NCBI GenBank assembly: GCA_003511165.1
Contig: DOJW01000001.1
Location: 62,001 to 126,000 of the forward strand
Length of the DNA: 64,000 bases
Source of the DNA: Candidatus Dependentiae bacterium
GTDB taxonomy: Bacteria > Babelota > Babeliae > Babelales > UBA12411
Reading direction: 5' to 3'
The notes beneath the pieces are model-generated. The model was not told the DNA's origin and searched no databases. It saw nothing but the letters and a program-made list of their open reading frames with translations. Numbering within the stretch: the first letter of the stretch is position 1; the number at the start of each line of letters is the position of its first letter. A program made the position numbers and the translations under genes. Shown one piece after another: positions 25,493-35,110 of the stretch.

Positions 25493-26905
25493 ATGAGTAT
25501 TAATCTTACATCTAGCCAAAAGCATAAAAATGAAGAAAATGTTTTGGGCAAAAACAGAAGTTACAATGATGTAATAGAATTTTTGTCTGCTGCTAATCAA
25601 ATTGATTACAGCAAAAATGCAATTTCTAGAATGCAAGAATTGAATAAAGAGTTTGATGATGTTGCATCAAAGCTCGATATTATTTTGATTGGTGGAGTCA
25701 ATGGCAAAAGTTTAACTATTAATTTCGCTGCCAAGCTTTTGGCAGAGGAAGGAATAAGAGCCGGAGCTTGTTATTCTTCTCATATTTTGACCTATAACGA
25801 AAGAATTACTTTAGATTCAAAATATATACAAAATAAACAGTTTACAGATTCTATTAATGAAGTATTAAATGTTGTAGAAGCAAAAAAATTAAAAGCAACA
25901 GCATTTGAAATAGTTACTATGGCATCATTACTTTATTTCAAGTCAGAAAAAGTTGATGTAGTTTTTCTTGAAGTTGGTATGGGCGGAACGTTAGATGCTA
26001 CAAATTTTGTAAAACCAAAAATTTCAGCTGTAACTCAAGTGTCTATGGATGACATGGATGTTTTGGGTACAGATTTCGATAAAGTTACTGGTGAATTAAT
26101 GGGAATTGCAAAAAATGATTGTTATTTTATTTCTGCAGAACAAAGTAAGACTTGTTTGCAAAAAATGAAAGAATTTTCAGATGTTGCAGGAGCAAAATGG
26201 ATGATGCCTATTCGAAAACAATCAGCTCTTCCTTATATTTATGAACAGCTTTACGGTAGAACAGCTTCGCTTGCAGAAAGAATAGCTCTTATCTATGTTG
26301 AAAATATTAAAGGTAAATTTTCTCCATTTCTTCGTGGTAATTTGCTTTTGACCAAACAAGGTCAGCGCGGTAGACCAACTCTAGAAGAAAAGAAAAAAGC
26401 AATATTAAATCCTGTAAAAACTTTAAAAAGTTTTTGGAACGAAAAATTTGAATTACTTCGTGGTCGATTTGAACTGTTAGAAAAAGAAAAACCAACAATT
26501 ATTTTGGACAATGCTCATAACTTAGATGCACTTGCAAACCTTTTCCTTGGAATTAGATTGTTACATTACAAAAAATCTATTAATGGATTTGTTCTAATTT
26601 TGGGTATGAAAAGTTTTCATGATGCAAATGAGGTTGTTAAATCTATTAGATATTTGCTTAAGAAAATTAGTGGACAAGTGTTTTTTGTTCCAGCTCCTGG
26701 CGAGCAAAATGTTCATAATCCTGAAGAGCTTTGCAAACTTGCAAAAAGCTTTGGAATTAGAGCAAATTCTTACAAATCATTAAATGAGGCTTTTGAAGTA
26801 GCAAGACAAGCAGTAGATGAAAGACAAGGCCTTATAGCTATCGCAGGAACAACTTCAATGGTTTCAGAATATTGGAAAAACAAAGACATAAAGAAGTTTA
26901 ACTAA
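25493..26905 (+). CDS. folC: Folylpolyglutamate synthase / dihydrofolate synthase (FolC-like)
   Basis: 470 residues of the Mur-ligase-like fold. The P-loop is GGVNGKSLT (canonical FolC GTNGKGST), followed by SSHILTYNERI (FolC SPHL...ERI), FLEVGMGGTLDATN and the C-terminal ILDNAHNLDAL. Together these identify FolC rather than a peptidoglycan ligase. It should add glutamate to dihydropteroate or folates. An insert of about 60 residues around 240-310 (Lys/Arg-rich) is larger than usual, and the LRGRFE segment replaces the usual PGR-x-E. The P-loop deviates by Gly-to-Ser and Ser-to-Leu. No other folate gene is in the window. Confidence 0.85.
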   Translation: MSINLTSSQKHKNEENVLGKNRSYNDVIEFLSAANQIDYSKNAISRMQELNKEFDDVASKLDIILIGGVNGKSLTINFAAKLLAEEGIRAGACYSSHILTYNERITLDSKYIQNKQFTDSINEVLNVVEAKKLKATAFEIVTMASLLYFKSEKVDVVFLEVGMGGTLDATNFVKPKISAVTQVSMDDMDVLGTDFDKVTGELMGIAKNDCYFISAEQSKTCLQKMKEFSDVAGAKWMMPIRKQSALPYIYEQLYGRTASLAERIALIYVENIKGKFSPFLRGNLLLTKQGQRGRPTLEEKKKAILNPVKTLKSFWNEKFELLRGRFELLEKEKPTIILDNAHNLDALANLFLGIRLLHYKKSINGFVLILGMKSFHDANEVVKSIRYLLKKISGQVFFVPAPGEQNVHNPEELCKLAKSFGIRANSYKSLNEAFEVARQAVDERQGLIAIAGTTSMVSEYWKNKDIKKFN

Positions 26906-26938
26906 AAAATAATCCTTTTTATTAAGCGTTTATTATAC

Positions 26939-26970
26939 AAAAAGGGCCAGAAATTTCTGGCCCTTTTTTA
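26939..26970. terminator. Bidirectional terminator
   Basis: AAAGGGCCAG and CTGGCCCTTT form a perfect stem around AAATTT, with A and T tails, between the convergent folC and M16 peptidase genes. Confidence 0.88.
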
Positions 26971-26985
26971 TTTTTTATATTGTTT

Positions 26986-29775
26986 CTACTTCGAATCTTT
27001 TTTACCTATTCTTCCAACTCTTATTCTACTTAAGTTTTCCGTTTTCAAATATTTGCTTGCGATCGTGTTTATTTCATCTACTGTAATAGAGTTGATTCTT
27101 TTTAAAACTTTATCGTAGTAATCAAATCCAAGATTTAAAGAATCTAATACATAAAATTTGGTTGCTAAATTGTTGTATGTTGCTGAAGAATCGATCAACC
27201 CTTTAAGATAAAGTTGTTTTGCAACTTCAAGTTCATCTTGCGTGATTTTTTTAGAATTTGAGATCGATTTGATAAGGTTTAGCATAGAGTCTTCCGCTTT
27301 TTCTAATGTATCAAGGCTGAGGATTGCATAAATAAAATCTACGCCTAAATATTTATTAGATCCTGATGCTATTCCACCTGATGCACGATAAAACCATCCA
27401 GTCTCTTCTCTAAGCTGATAAAGTCTTGAACCTAAGGAGGAAAAGCAAATTAGATTTACAAGTTGCAGAGGAATGTAGTCATCGTTATAAACATCAACAT
27501 CAGATCTTCTGCCAAAAATTAAAACAATTTGATTTCGTAGCATGAAATGGTCTACGTTTTCAACATCTATCGGAGAATATTTTGGCATTTGTGGTTCTTG
27601 GTATTTATCACCTTTCCAGTTTCCAAAAGTATTTTTTATATTGTTTTCCATTTCTGCTGAGTCGAAATCACCTACGATTGTCAAAATTAGGTGTGAAGGT
27701 GAAACATGTTGAGAATAAAATGTTTTTATATTTTTTAATGATAAGTCTTTTAGATATTTTTCCATTTCTTTCAAATCCCATCCAAATGGATGATTTTTGT
27801 AAGCTATTTTGCGCGAAATACGTGATGCAATATATTTTGGATCGTCTTGATTTCTTGCAAAATCTTCTAAAAGGTTTGTTTTTAATTTATCAAAAGATTT
27901 TGAAGGAAACGTGGGATTTTCGATGACATGCATTAAATGTTTAAATATTTGCGGGTAAGTTTCCTTTAGAGTATTAACACTGACACCTGTTTCATCAAAA
28001 CTATAAGCAGCACCATTGCGCTCAAAAAAATCGACAATTTCTTTTTTAGAAAGATTTGAGCTTTCTTCTATGAGCATATCCATTGCAAGGCCTAACGCCG
28101 TTCCTTCTTTTGCGGCAGCAAAATATGAGGCATCTTTAAATTTTAGATTGAGAGCGACAAATGGCCATTGTTTTTTTTGAAGTAAAATTACTTTTAAGCC
28201 ATTTTCCAAGGTGAATGTTTTATCAGGCTTTGGGTATTGAAATTCAAGCGGATTTGCTGGGGGCATGTTTTTTATGAAGCGAGCTTCTTCAAGCGTTGTT
28301 GTTCGATTATGTTTTCCCAAAATCGCAAGATCTAAATTATCTTCTTTTTGACTATCTAAAAGTGCTTTATCTTCTAAATGCTTTGGAAGAGGATTTATTT
28401 TGATCTCACTCATCGAGTCAGGAGCTAAATAATTCGCAGCATAATCTTGAAGGTTTTGAGATTTTAGATTTAAAAGATTATTTATATCTTTAAAGATATT
28501 TAATTCATCACCCGTTGCAAAATATGAGTAAATCCATTCTGATACGAAATGACCTGGATTTTGTATTGTTTCAAAAAAGGCTAGTCGTGTTACATTTCTT
28601 ACTTTTTCAAGCTCTTCATCGCTAACGCCTTTTTGGATTAATTTGTTAAGTTCAGACGTTACTAACTTTTTGCATTGTTCTTCTTTGCCGCTAATAGGTT
28701 CGATAAAAATAAATAATACGCTAGTGTTCATGAGTACGTCTGAAGCTACCGAAACACTTGTTGCTATTTTTTCTTCGTCTACTAATTTGCGATAAAGTCT
28801 ACTTCCATCACCTGAACCTAAAATAAATTCTAAAGCTTGTTGCTCTAGGTATTGTTTTTCTTTGAGTCCAGGAACTGTGAAATAATAACCAATAATTGGT
28901 TTTTCTACTTGTTTGAAAATTGTTGTATTAGTGATTGTTGGTATTTGAGGTACAAATGGAAGAGCGTCTTGTAGATAAGAACTGGTTACTTTTATATTTT
29001 CGAAATTAGCTTTTGCAAGAGCAATTGCTTCTTTTGTATCAACGTCACCCATTATAAACAATGTTGCATGATTTGGTTGATAATATTTTTTGTAAAACTT
29101 TTTTAAATTTTCGGAGTTTAAGTTTAGTAGCGAATCTTTAAATCCAATTATTGGAAAATGGTAAGGATGGTTTGATGGAAATATTTGTGCTTCTGCTATA
29201 TCAACGCCTAATCTAACATAATCATCTTGATACATTTTTAACTCTGAAATTACAGTTTTCAGTTCGGACGCAAGATGTTGTGAGTCGAATCTAGCGTTTA
29301 CCATGCAGTCTGCGAGTATTGGTACAAAAAATTTCCAGTTATTGCTGTTAACTTCAAAATAGTAACTTGTAACATCTTTGGATGTGAATGCGTTAAGTGT
29401 TGCGCCATATTTTCGTGCAATGCCGTCTATGTCGCCCTCGGATAATTTATCGGTTCCTTTGAAAATCATATGTTCGATTAAATGCGCAAGCCCTCGTTCA
29501 TTTGGTTGTTCAACTGCAGATCCGATATCATATGCGATTTGGACTAAAACTTTTGGAATAGCTTTGTTTTCAAAAACTAAAATAGTCATTCCATTTTCTA
29601 GCACAACTTTTGTGATTTTGTCTGTTGGAATATTAATGGGAGTACTCCTTTGAGTTTTGGTATGCCAATAATTTAAATTTTCTTTACGATGACAGCTTAC
29701 ACTTTTGAAAATTAGTACTGTCAATAATATCAAGAAGACCGTGGTTGTAAATACGAGTTTATTCCTTAAAAACAT
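26986..29775 (-). CDS. Two-domain M16 metallopeptidase (pitrilysin/PqqL-like)
   Basis: 929 residues. An N-terminal hydrophobic segment (about 7-27), ending SVSC, is a signal or anchor; a cysteine there could be lipidated, but the lipobox is not canonical. The first M16 unit has the inverted zinc motif HLIEH (His98, Glu101, His102) after NERGLA. A downstream glutamate should complete the site in the SELKTVISELKMYQDD helix. The second unit (from about residue 510) lacks HxxEH (sequence GTALGLAMDMLIEE) and is presumably structural. It likely degrades peptides in the periplasm. Monocistronic between a terminator and the divergent heptosyltransferase. Confidence 0.9.
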   Translation of the reverse strand: MFLRNKLVFTTTVFLILLTVLIFKSVSCHRKENLNYWHTKTQRSTPINIPTDKITKVVLENGMTILVFENKAIPKVLVQIAYDIGSAVEQPNERGLAHLIEHMIFKGTDKLSEGDIDGIARKYGATLNAFTSKDVTSYYFEVNSNNWKFFVPILADCMVNARFDSQHLASELKTVISELKMYQDDYVRLGVDIAEAQIFPSNHPYHFPIIGFKDSLLNLNSENLKKFYKKYYQPNHATLFIMGDVDTKEAIALAKANFENIKVTSSYLQDALPFVPQIPTITNTTIFKQVEKPIIGYYFTVPGLKEKQYLEQQALEFILGSGDGSRLYRKLVDEEKIATSVSVASDVLMNTSVLFIFIEPISGKEEQCKKLVTSELNKLIQKGVSDEELEKVRNVTRLAFFETIQNPGHFVSEWIYSYFATGDELNIFKDINNLLNLKSQNLQDYAANYLAPDSMSEIKINPLPKHLEDKALLDSQKEDNLDLAILGKHNRTTTLEEARFIKNMPPANPLEFQYPKPDKTFTLENGLKVILLQKKQWPFVALNLKFKDASYFAAAKEGTALGLAMDMLIEESSNLSKKEIVDFFERNGAAYSFDETGVSVNTLKETYPQIFKHLMHVIENPTFPSKSFDKLKTNLLEDFARNQDDPKYIASRISRKIAYKNHPFGWDLKEMEKYLKDLSLKNIKTFYSQHVSPSHLILTIVGDFDSAEMENNIKNTFGNWKGDKYQEPQMPKYSPIDVENVDHFMLRNQIVLIFGRRSDVDVYNDDYIPLQLVNLICFSSLGSRLYQLREETGWFYRASGGIASGSNKYLGVDFIYAILSLDTLEKAEDSMLNLIKSISNSKKITQDELEVAKQLYLKGLIDSSATYNNLATKFYVLDSLNLGFDYYDKVLKRINSITVDEINTIASKYLKTENLSRIRVGRIGKKDSK

Positions 29776-29916
29776 TTATACTCCTTTTTTAAATAAATTT
29801 AGGAAATCGAGACGTTAGATAAATTACCAAATAAACATGTTGTTGTACAAATTTGACGGATTTTTGGGAAACGCTTAACTTAGCAAAGTTATTTTTAGGT
29901 CTTTAATTTGGAAATT

Positions 29917-30993
29917 ATGAAGATTTTGATTTTAAGAGTTTCTGCGATTGGCGATGTTGTGCATACTTTATCATCGATTTTTTTGTTAAAGCGACTTTAC
30001 CCAAATTGTGAAATTAGCTGGGTAGTACAGGAAAAAGCAGCAGAATTAATTTTGGATCAACCTTTTTTGGATGAAGTTTTTGTTTTAAAAGACAAATTTT
30101 TGAAATTTGAAAATTTAAAACACACACTTGGTGTAATCAAAAAACTGCGTCAGACAAAATGGGATGTGATTATTGATTTTCAAGGAATCTTAAAAACTTC
30201 AATTTTGAGTGCATTTTTAAAAGGACCCAAAATTGGTTTTGCAGTTGGACATGCACGTGATCGATTTACAACTTTTTTTACAAAGTATCAAGTAACTCCC
30301 AATTATTTTAATATTATTCAAAAGAATTTAGCACTTGCTGATAGTGCAGTTTTACGGTATTTGGCGCTTTTAAAAGACGAATTATCGCAAGAATTTTACA
30401 ATTGTTCTCCTGCTTTTGAACAACTCAAAAAAGATTTTTATTTGGACTTTTCTAATCAAACAAAATCTAAAGTTGAAACTTGGATTACTGAAAATAATTT
30501 AACAAAATTTGTTATCATTGCGCCAAACACTACTTGGCCTTCAAAACATTGGCCGAAAGAGAATTGGCAAGAATTGCTTCAACGCCTGGTCGATGCAAAA
30601 ATTGATACAGTTTTATTTGGATCTTTTTTTGGACAACCCGGTATAAATTTAGCTTCTTTTTGTGTAGAAAAAAAATTACGAATTTTTATTCCTCCCAAAA
30701 TGGATCTTAATGATTATGCATATTTGATTTCTAAATCTTTACTTCTTGTTGCACCGGATACTGGCTTTTTGCACATGGCGGATTTTTTGCAAGTTAAAAC
30801 GATTGCAATTTTTGGTCCGACGTCTGCAAAAATGCACGGACCTTTTATTTTGACTGAAAATATAGAAAATGCGATTCAAGTCCCATGTTGCCATTTTAGA
30901 CAAAAAACTCACGGCAAAAATAATGAAGAAAATTGTATGGCTGCGCTAAAAGCAGAAACCGTTTTCGAAAAAATACTTAAATTGCTAAATTGA
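29917..30993 (+). CDS. GT9 heptosyltransferase (WaaC/WaaF-like)
   Basis: 358 residues with a GT-B fold. N-terminal ILRVSAIGDVVHTL matches the start of heptosyltransferases I/II; APNTTWPSKHWPKENW (ADP-heptose-site region) and LLVAPDTGFLHMADFLQVKTIAIFGPT (donor-binding C-domain) follow. It should add heptose to Kdo-lipid A or the inner core. The local similarity to WaaC (ISWVVQE near residue 40) suggests heptosyltransferase I. I chose the ATG at 29917, which has GGA just upstream, over a TTG at 29908. The hldE gene two genes on would provide ADP-heptose. Its end overlaps the convergent SOD gene by 17 bp. Confidence 0.88.
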   Translation: MKILILRVSAIGDVVHTLSSIFLLKRLYPNCEISWVVQEKAAELILDQPFLDEVFVLKDKFLKFENLKHTLGVIKKLRQTKWDVIIDFQGILKTSILSAFLKGPKIGFAVGHARDRFTTFFTKYQVTPNYFNIIQKNLALADSAVLRYLALLKDELSQEFYNCSPAFEQLKKDFYLDFSNQTKSKVETWITENNLTKFVIIAPNTTWPSKHWPKENWQELLQRLVDAKIDTVLFGSFFGQPGINLASFCVEKKLRIFIPPKMDLNDYAYLISKSLLLVAPDTGFLHMADFLQVKTIAIFGPTSAKMHGPFILTENIENAIQVPCCHFRQKTHGKNNEENCMAALKAETVFEKILKLLN

Positions 30994-31684
30994 ATCTTTT
31001 TTCAACAATTTCCCAATTTATATTTTGCATAAAAGCGTCAATATATTTGCCACGATCTGTTGCGCTATAATCTACCATGTAAGCATGTTCCCAAACATCC
31101 ATGACTAAAATTGGTTTAAAAGTTGCAATATGCCCAATCTCATGTTCTGCAATAAAACTGTTTACCATTGTTTTTGATGAGGGATCAAAATATAAAATAG
31201 CCCAGCCTATTCCTCGAGTTTTACCGCAATTTATAAAATCTTCTTTCCATTTATCAAAAGAGCCAAATTGTTTTGTGATTGTTTCAATGAATTTTCCTGA
31301 TTTTGGTTGCGCTATTCCTGCTGTTAAATTTTCAAAATAAAGTTCATGTAAGACTATTCCATTAAGTTCAAAACCCAAGCGTCTTCGTCTGTCTGAATAT
31401 ATTAATGAAGAAGACTCTCCTGCTGCGAGCATTTTATTAAGTTCTTCTTGCAGTTTGTTTGATTGTGTTACATATCCTTCGTACAGTTTCCAATGTTGTT
31501 CTATCTGGTTTGGTGAAATTCCTATCAAATTTTGTGGTTTTAAATTTTCTTTCAGTTTAAAAAACATTGATTTTCCTTCTTTTACATTTTCGTTTTTTAT
31601 TTTTTTTGAATTTAACCATAGTGTGGATAAAAATCCTACAAATAAAAATGTAGCAATTAGCATTAAATTTCTTTTAAAAAACAT
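30977..31684 (-). CDS. Membrane-anchored Fe/Mn superoxide dismutase
   Basis: 235 residues: an N-terminal hydrophobic segment (about 5-24) followed by a lysine-rich linker, then a SOD_Fe domain from about residue 45. Four metal ligands are identifiable: His in IEQHWKLYEGYV, His in LHELYFENL, and Asp and His in DVWEHAYMVDY. The active-site loop after the first histidine is one residue shorter than usual (canonical H-x4-H-x2-Y pattern changed). The anchor puts the enzyme on the periplasmic face, unlike most Fe/Mn SODs, which are cytoplasmic; it would remove external superoxide. Start: ATG 31684 rather than TTG 31696. It lies 18 bp downstream of the hexulose-phosphate-synthase-like gene. Confidence 0.85.
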   Translation of the reverse strand: MFFKRNLMLIATFLFVGFLSTLWLNSKKIKNENVKEGKSMFFKLKENLKPQNLIGISPNQIEQHWKLYEGYVTQSNKLQEELNKMLAAGESSSLIYSDRRRRLGFELNGIVLHELYFENLTAGIAQPKSGKFIETITKQFGSFDKWKEDFINCGKTRGIGWAILYFDPSSKTMVNSFIAEHEIGHIATFKPILVMDVWEHAYMVDYSATDRGKYIDAFMQNINWEIVEKRFNLAI

Positions 31685-31702
31685 ATTTAAACCCAAAAAT
31701 GA

Positions 31703-32320
31703 TTATAAAAGTGATTTGAAAAATTCTGCTTCTTTTTCTGGATATTCCGATTTTGTGATAGCTGTGCCGATAACTATTCCGTAAGGTTTTAAAGATAAAA
31801 TATTTTGAATATTGGAGTTATTGATTTTTCCAGAAATTAAAACTGGAATATTTGTATTTTCTTTTATTGATTCCCATTGATCGATGATACTAGTTTCAGT
31901 TTCTACATCATGAGATCTGTTGAATAGGATATAGTCTACTCCTAATTTTGCTGCATCCATTGCAGATTGTCCCATGGAATAAGCATCCATTAGATCTAAT
32001 GCAATTTTGGCATCGTTTTCATGAGCGATTTGTGTCGCTTTATAAATTGTTTTATTTTGGGTGCCGGCTAAAACGGTGATGATTGTAGCGCCTGCTTTTG
32101 TAAAAATTTTTACTGCCTCTTCCGCCCGGTCTGAAATTTTGGCATCAACCAAAATTTCTTTTTTAGGAAATAATTTTTTAAATTCTTCGACAGCCTTTAT
32201 TCCTTCTTTATATAAAAGTAATGTTCCAACTTCTAAAATGTCGGCGTGTGGGGCGGTTTTTTGAGCGATATCAAGTGCATCTTGAAGATTAGTAAAATCG
32301 TAAGTTATTTGAAGTTTCAT
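31703..32320 (-). CDS. 3-hexulose-6-phosphate synthase-like (OMP-decarboxylase superfamily)
   Basis: 205 residues, a single TIM barrel of the HPS/KGPDC family. Motifs: EVGTLLLYKEG near the N-terminus, DAKISD (metal/substrate DxKxxD) near residue 60, and GKINNSNI...YGIVIGTAIT at the phosphate-binding end. HPS condenses formaldehyde with ribulose-5-phosphate, or in reverse makes ribulose-5-phosphate from a hexulose phosphate. UlaD-like keto-gulonate-phosphate decarboxylase is the alternative. No isomerase partner (SIS domain) is visible in the window. The strong AGGAGG ribosome site suggests high expression. It appears to lead an operon with the SOD gene. Confidence 0.8.
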   Translation of the reverse strand: MKLQITYDFTNLQDALDIAQKTAPHADILEVGTLLLYKEGIKAVEEFKKLFPKKEILVDAKISDRAEEAVKIFTKAGATIITVLAGTQNKTIYKATQIAHENDAKIALDLMDAYSMGQSAMDAAKLGVDYILFNRSHDVETETSIIDQWESIKENTNIPVLISGKINNSNIQNILSLKPYGIVIGTAITKSEYPEKEAEFFKSLL

Positions 32321-32344
32321 TAAGTCCTCCTATTGAATTTTTAC

Positions 32345-32365
32345 CCATTTTTACCATAAAAATGG
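32345..32365. promoter_or_regulatory. Perfect 9-bp inverted repeat upstream of HPS-like gene
   Basis: CCATTTTTA-CCA-TAAAAATGG lies 24 bp before the HPS-like start on the minus strand, adjacent to its ribosome site, and 127 bp before hldE on the plus strand. It could be an operator or a leader hairpin for the hps-sod pair. Confidence 0.5.
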
Positions 32366-32491
32366 ACTTTGGCCCTTATGATACTTAATTCTTTTTTTCA
32401 TATCAATTAGTTGTCATTTTAGGTAGATGTTATATCCTTTTTTAAATAGAAAAAGGCTTTAGAAAATTTTAGATATTTTAAAGGCGCATAA

Positions 32492-33970
32492 ATGAAAAAT
32501 ATTATTCAAGAATTAAAAAACGCTAAAAATAGGGATGTTTTAATTATTGGGGATTTGATGCTCGATGAGTATGTTTTTGGCTCAGTGAGTAGAATTTCTC
32601 CAGAAGCGCCGGTTCCTATTTTAAAAGAAGAGCGAAAAGAGTGGAGCCTTGGTGGAGCTGCAAATGTTGCCCTTAATTGCAAAAAAATTGGATGCGATGT
32701 CAGTTTAGTTGGAATCGTTAATGAAACTGATCGTGCTGGTAGCATTTTACTTTCTATGCTTGATGCGAAAAATCTAAAAGATGCCATAATAAAAAGTTTT
32801 TATCGTCCAACAACTTTGAAACAAAGATTAATGGCACAAAATCATCAATTGATGAGAGTTGATGCAGAAGATTCTAAAACTCTTTCTAGATCTGAAAAAA
32901 ATGATATTTTTGAAAAAGTCGCAAAAATTTTAAAACCAAATTCGATAATTATTATTTCAGACTATGCAAAAGGTATAATCGATGAAGAACTTATTACTTT
33001 TGTAAACTTGCAAGCTAAAAAGAATAACTCGATTGTACTTGTGGATCCTAAAGGTCCTAATTTTTCAAAATATAAAAATCTGAATTTTATAAAGCCAAAT
33101 TTAAAAGAGTTTAAAGAAATGGTGAACTTTTTTAAACTTCCAGCAGAAAATTCTATTTTGGAAAATGGCAAAAAGATATGTGACCTTTTATCTATTGATG
33201 GTTTATTTGTTACTTTGGGTGATAAAGGAATCTCTTTTATCTCTAAAAATGATCATATTTTCTCACCAGCGCTTGGTAAAAAAGAGGTATTTGACTTAAC
33301 CGGCGCAGGAGACACAGTTATTTCGTTTTTAGCACTTGGTTTACTAAATCATTTACCTATCGATAAATGTTTAGAAGTGGCCAATTTAGCGGCAGCTGTG
33401 GCAATTTCACATTTAAAAACATACGCAGTTTCGCTCGAAGAGCTTTTTGATAAAAATATTCAGTTTCAAGAAAAATTTATTTTCGATTGGCGCAATTTGA
33501 AGACAGAGCTTGACTGGCACAAAATCGAAGGCAAAAAAATAGTTTTCACAAACGGATGTTTTGATCTGCTTCATAGTGGGCATGTTGCACTTTTAAGCGA
33601 AGCAAAAAAATGTGGGGACATTTTGGTAGTTGCAATGAATTCTGACGAGTCAATCAAAAGAATAAAAGGTGATGATAGACCAATTCAAAATTTAAGCGAT
33701 CGTGCGAAAGTTATGTCAGCTCTTGGATTTGTCGATTTTGTAACCGTTTTTGATGAAGAAACTCCTGCAAATTTAATCTCCTTTTTAAAACCTGATGTTT
33801 TAGCAAAAGGTGGAGATTATGCGGCTGAAACTGTTGTTGGATATGATTTTATTACATCATATGGTGGTGAAGTGAAAATAATAAATCACGACTTCACTCA
33901 CGACAAAGGTTTTTCAACAACGCAGCTTGCAAAGCGTGTAAAAGGTGAAATAGAAGATTCTGTAAAATAA
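32492..33970 (+). CDS. hldE: Bifunctional heptose-7-P kinase / heptose-1-P adenylyltransferase (HldE)
   Basis: 492 residues, two domains. The ribokinase-like kinase (about 1-320) has GDLMLDEYVFG, the SPEAPVPIL lid region and the catalytic LTGAGDT near residue 270. The nucleotidyltransferase (about 345-490) has FTNGCFDLLHSGHV, with the ATP-binding HSGH motif, and AKGGDY. It makes ADP-heptose for LPS inner core. Both active-site sets are intact and the length fits fused HldE. It divides the LPS-core genes from the glycan locus that starts 96 bp downstream. Confidence 0.95.
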   Translation: MKNIIQELKNAKNRDVLIIGDLMLDEYVFGSVSRISPEAPVPILKEERKEWSLGGAANVALNCKKIGCDVSLVGIVNETDRAGSILLSMLDAKNLKDAIIKSFYRPTTLKQRLMAQNHQLMRVDAEDSKTLSRSEKNDIFEKVAKILKPNSIIIISDYAKGIIDEELITFVNLQAKKNNSIVLVDPKGPNFSKYKNLNFIKPNLKEFKEMVNFFKLPAENSILENGKKICDLLSIDGLFVTLGDKGISFISKNDHIFSPALGKKEVFDLTGAGDTVISFLALGLLNHLPIDKCLEVANLAAAVAISHLKTYAVSLEELFDKNIQFQEKFIFDWRNLKTELDWHKIEGKKIVFTNGCFDLLHSGHVALLSEAKKCGDILVVAMNSDESIKRIKGDDRPIQNLSDRAKVMSALGFVDFVTVFDEETPANLISFLKPDVLAKGGDYAAETVVGYDFITSYGGEVKIINHDFTHDKGFSTTQLAKRVKGEIEDSVK

Positions 33971-34066
33971 ATAAATTTTTTTTGGAGATTTTTTATTTAT
34001 TCGATGATATGATTTTTTGAAAATTATTCTTCTAAAATTTGAGTAGTAAAATAAAAGAGAGTAAAA

Positions 34067-35110
34067 GTGGCAAGTAAAATAAAGTTTTACAGCGTCATTC
34101 TTGCCGGGGGAATTGGAGAGCGCCTTTGGCCATATAGTCGAGAAGATAGGCCAAAACAAGTAATTCCTTTTTTAAATGGAGAATCTCTTTTAGAGCAAAC
34201 AATCAATCGTTGCAAACTGTTTTCTGACCAAATATTTATTATCACATCTCAAGCTCAAAAAGATTTGATTTCACGTTTTGTAAAATCAGATGAATGTAAG
34301 GTTTTAGTTGAGCCGGCTGGTCGTAATACCGCGGCTGCAATTATTTTTAGTTTATTACAAATTTCAAAACTGGATCCAAATTGCATTGTTGGATTTTTTC
34401 CTGCAGATCATTATATTCCAGATTCCGATGTTTTTGCATCACAGATTAAAAAAGTAGTTGATCTTGTATCGCTTGAAAATAAAATTTGTTTGCTAGGTCT
34501 TAAGCCAAAAAGTGCAGCAACAGGTTATGGATATATCGAATGCGATTTAAATGATTTAGAAAATAATCAATTTTTACAAATTAAAAAATTTCATGAAAAA
34601 CCAAAATTAGAAGTTGCACAGCAATATGTAAAAGATGGAAACAAATTTTGGAATTTGGGAATGTTTATCGCGCAGATAAATGTTTTTATAAACGAATGCA
34701 AATTTTGTGCTCCAAGGGTTTTTGATCAAGTTACTGATTCGATAGAGCAGAGCGATAAATCAATTTATGAGCAAATTGAAAAAATTTCAATCGATTATGC
34801 TGTGATGGAAAAAACTGAAAATATTATTTTTTTGCCAGTAGATTTTGCATGGAGCGATGTTGGAAATTTAGATGTTTTTTTGTCTATCCAAAATTCTATG
34901 CAATCAAGTAAATTGCAAAATGTGATTGAAATAAATTCCTTTAATAATTTGATTGATGTAAAAGATAAATTGGTTGCACTGATTGGTATTGAAAATTTGT
35001 GTGTTATCGAACATGAAAATCAGTTAATTGTAATTAATCGCAAAGATGTGGAAAAAATTAAAGATTTGCGTCAGTTAATAAAAGTTAAAAAGAGTGAGAA
35101 AGTAGTATGA
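34067..35110 (+). CDS. manC: Mannose-1-phosphate guanylyltransferase
   Basis: 347 residues, GTG start. Nucleotidyltransferase signature LAGGIGERLWPYSREDRPKQ (short gap in the canonical GTRLWP), EPAGRNTAAA, and KFHEKP (substrate loop). The length covers the transferase domain plus a short left-handed-helix tail, without the fused isomerase domain of long ManC proteins. It makes GDP-mannose, the precursor for gmd and fcl further along this locus. The end overlaps the acyltransferase start by 4 bp (ATGA). No phosphomannomutase gene is in the window. Confidence 0.9.
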   Translation: MASKIKFYSVILAGGIGERLWPYSREDRPKQVIPFLNGESLLEQTINRCKLFSDQIFIITSQAQKDLISRFVKSDECKVLVEPAGRNTAAAIIFSLLQISKLDPNCIVGFFPADHYIPDSDVFASQIKKVVDLVSLENKICLLGLKPKSAATGYGYIECDLNDLENNQFLQIKKFHEKPKLEVAQQYVKDGNKFWNLGMFIAQINVFINECKFCAPRVFDQVTDSIEQSDKSIYEQIEKISIDYAVMEKTENIIFLPVDFAWSDVGNLDVFLSIQNSMQSSKLQNVIEINSFNNLIDVKDKLVALIGIENLCVIEHENQLIVINRKDVEKIKDLRQLIKVKKSEKVV

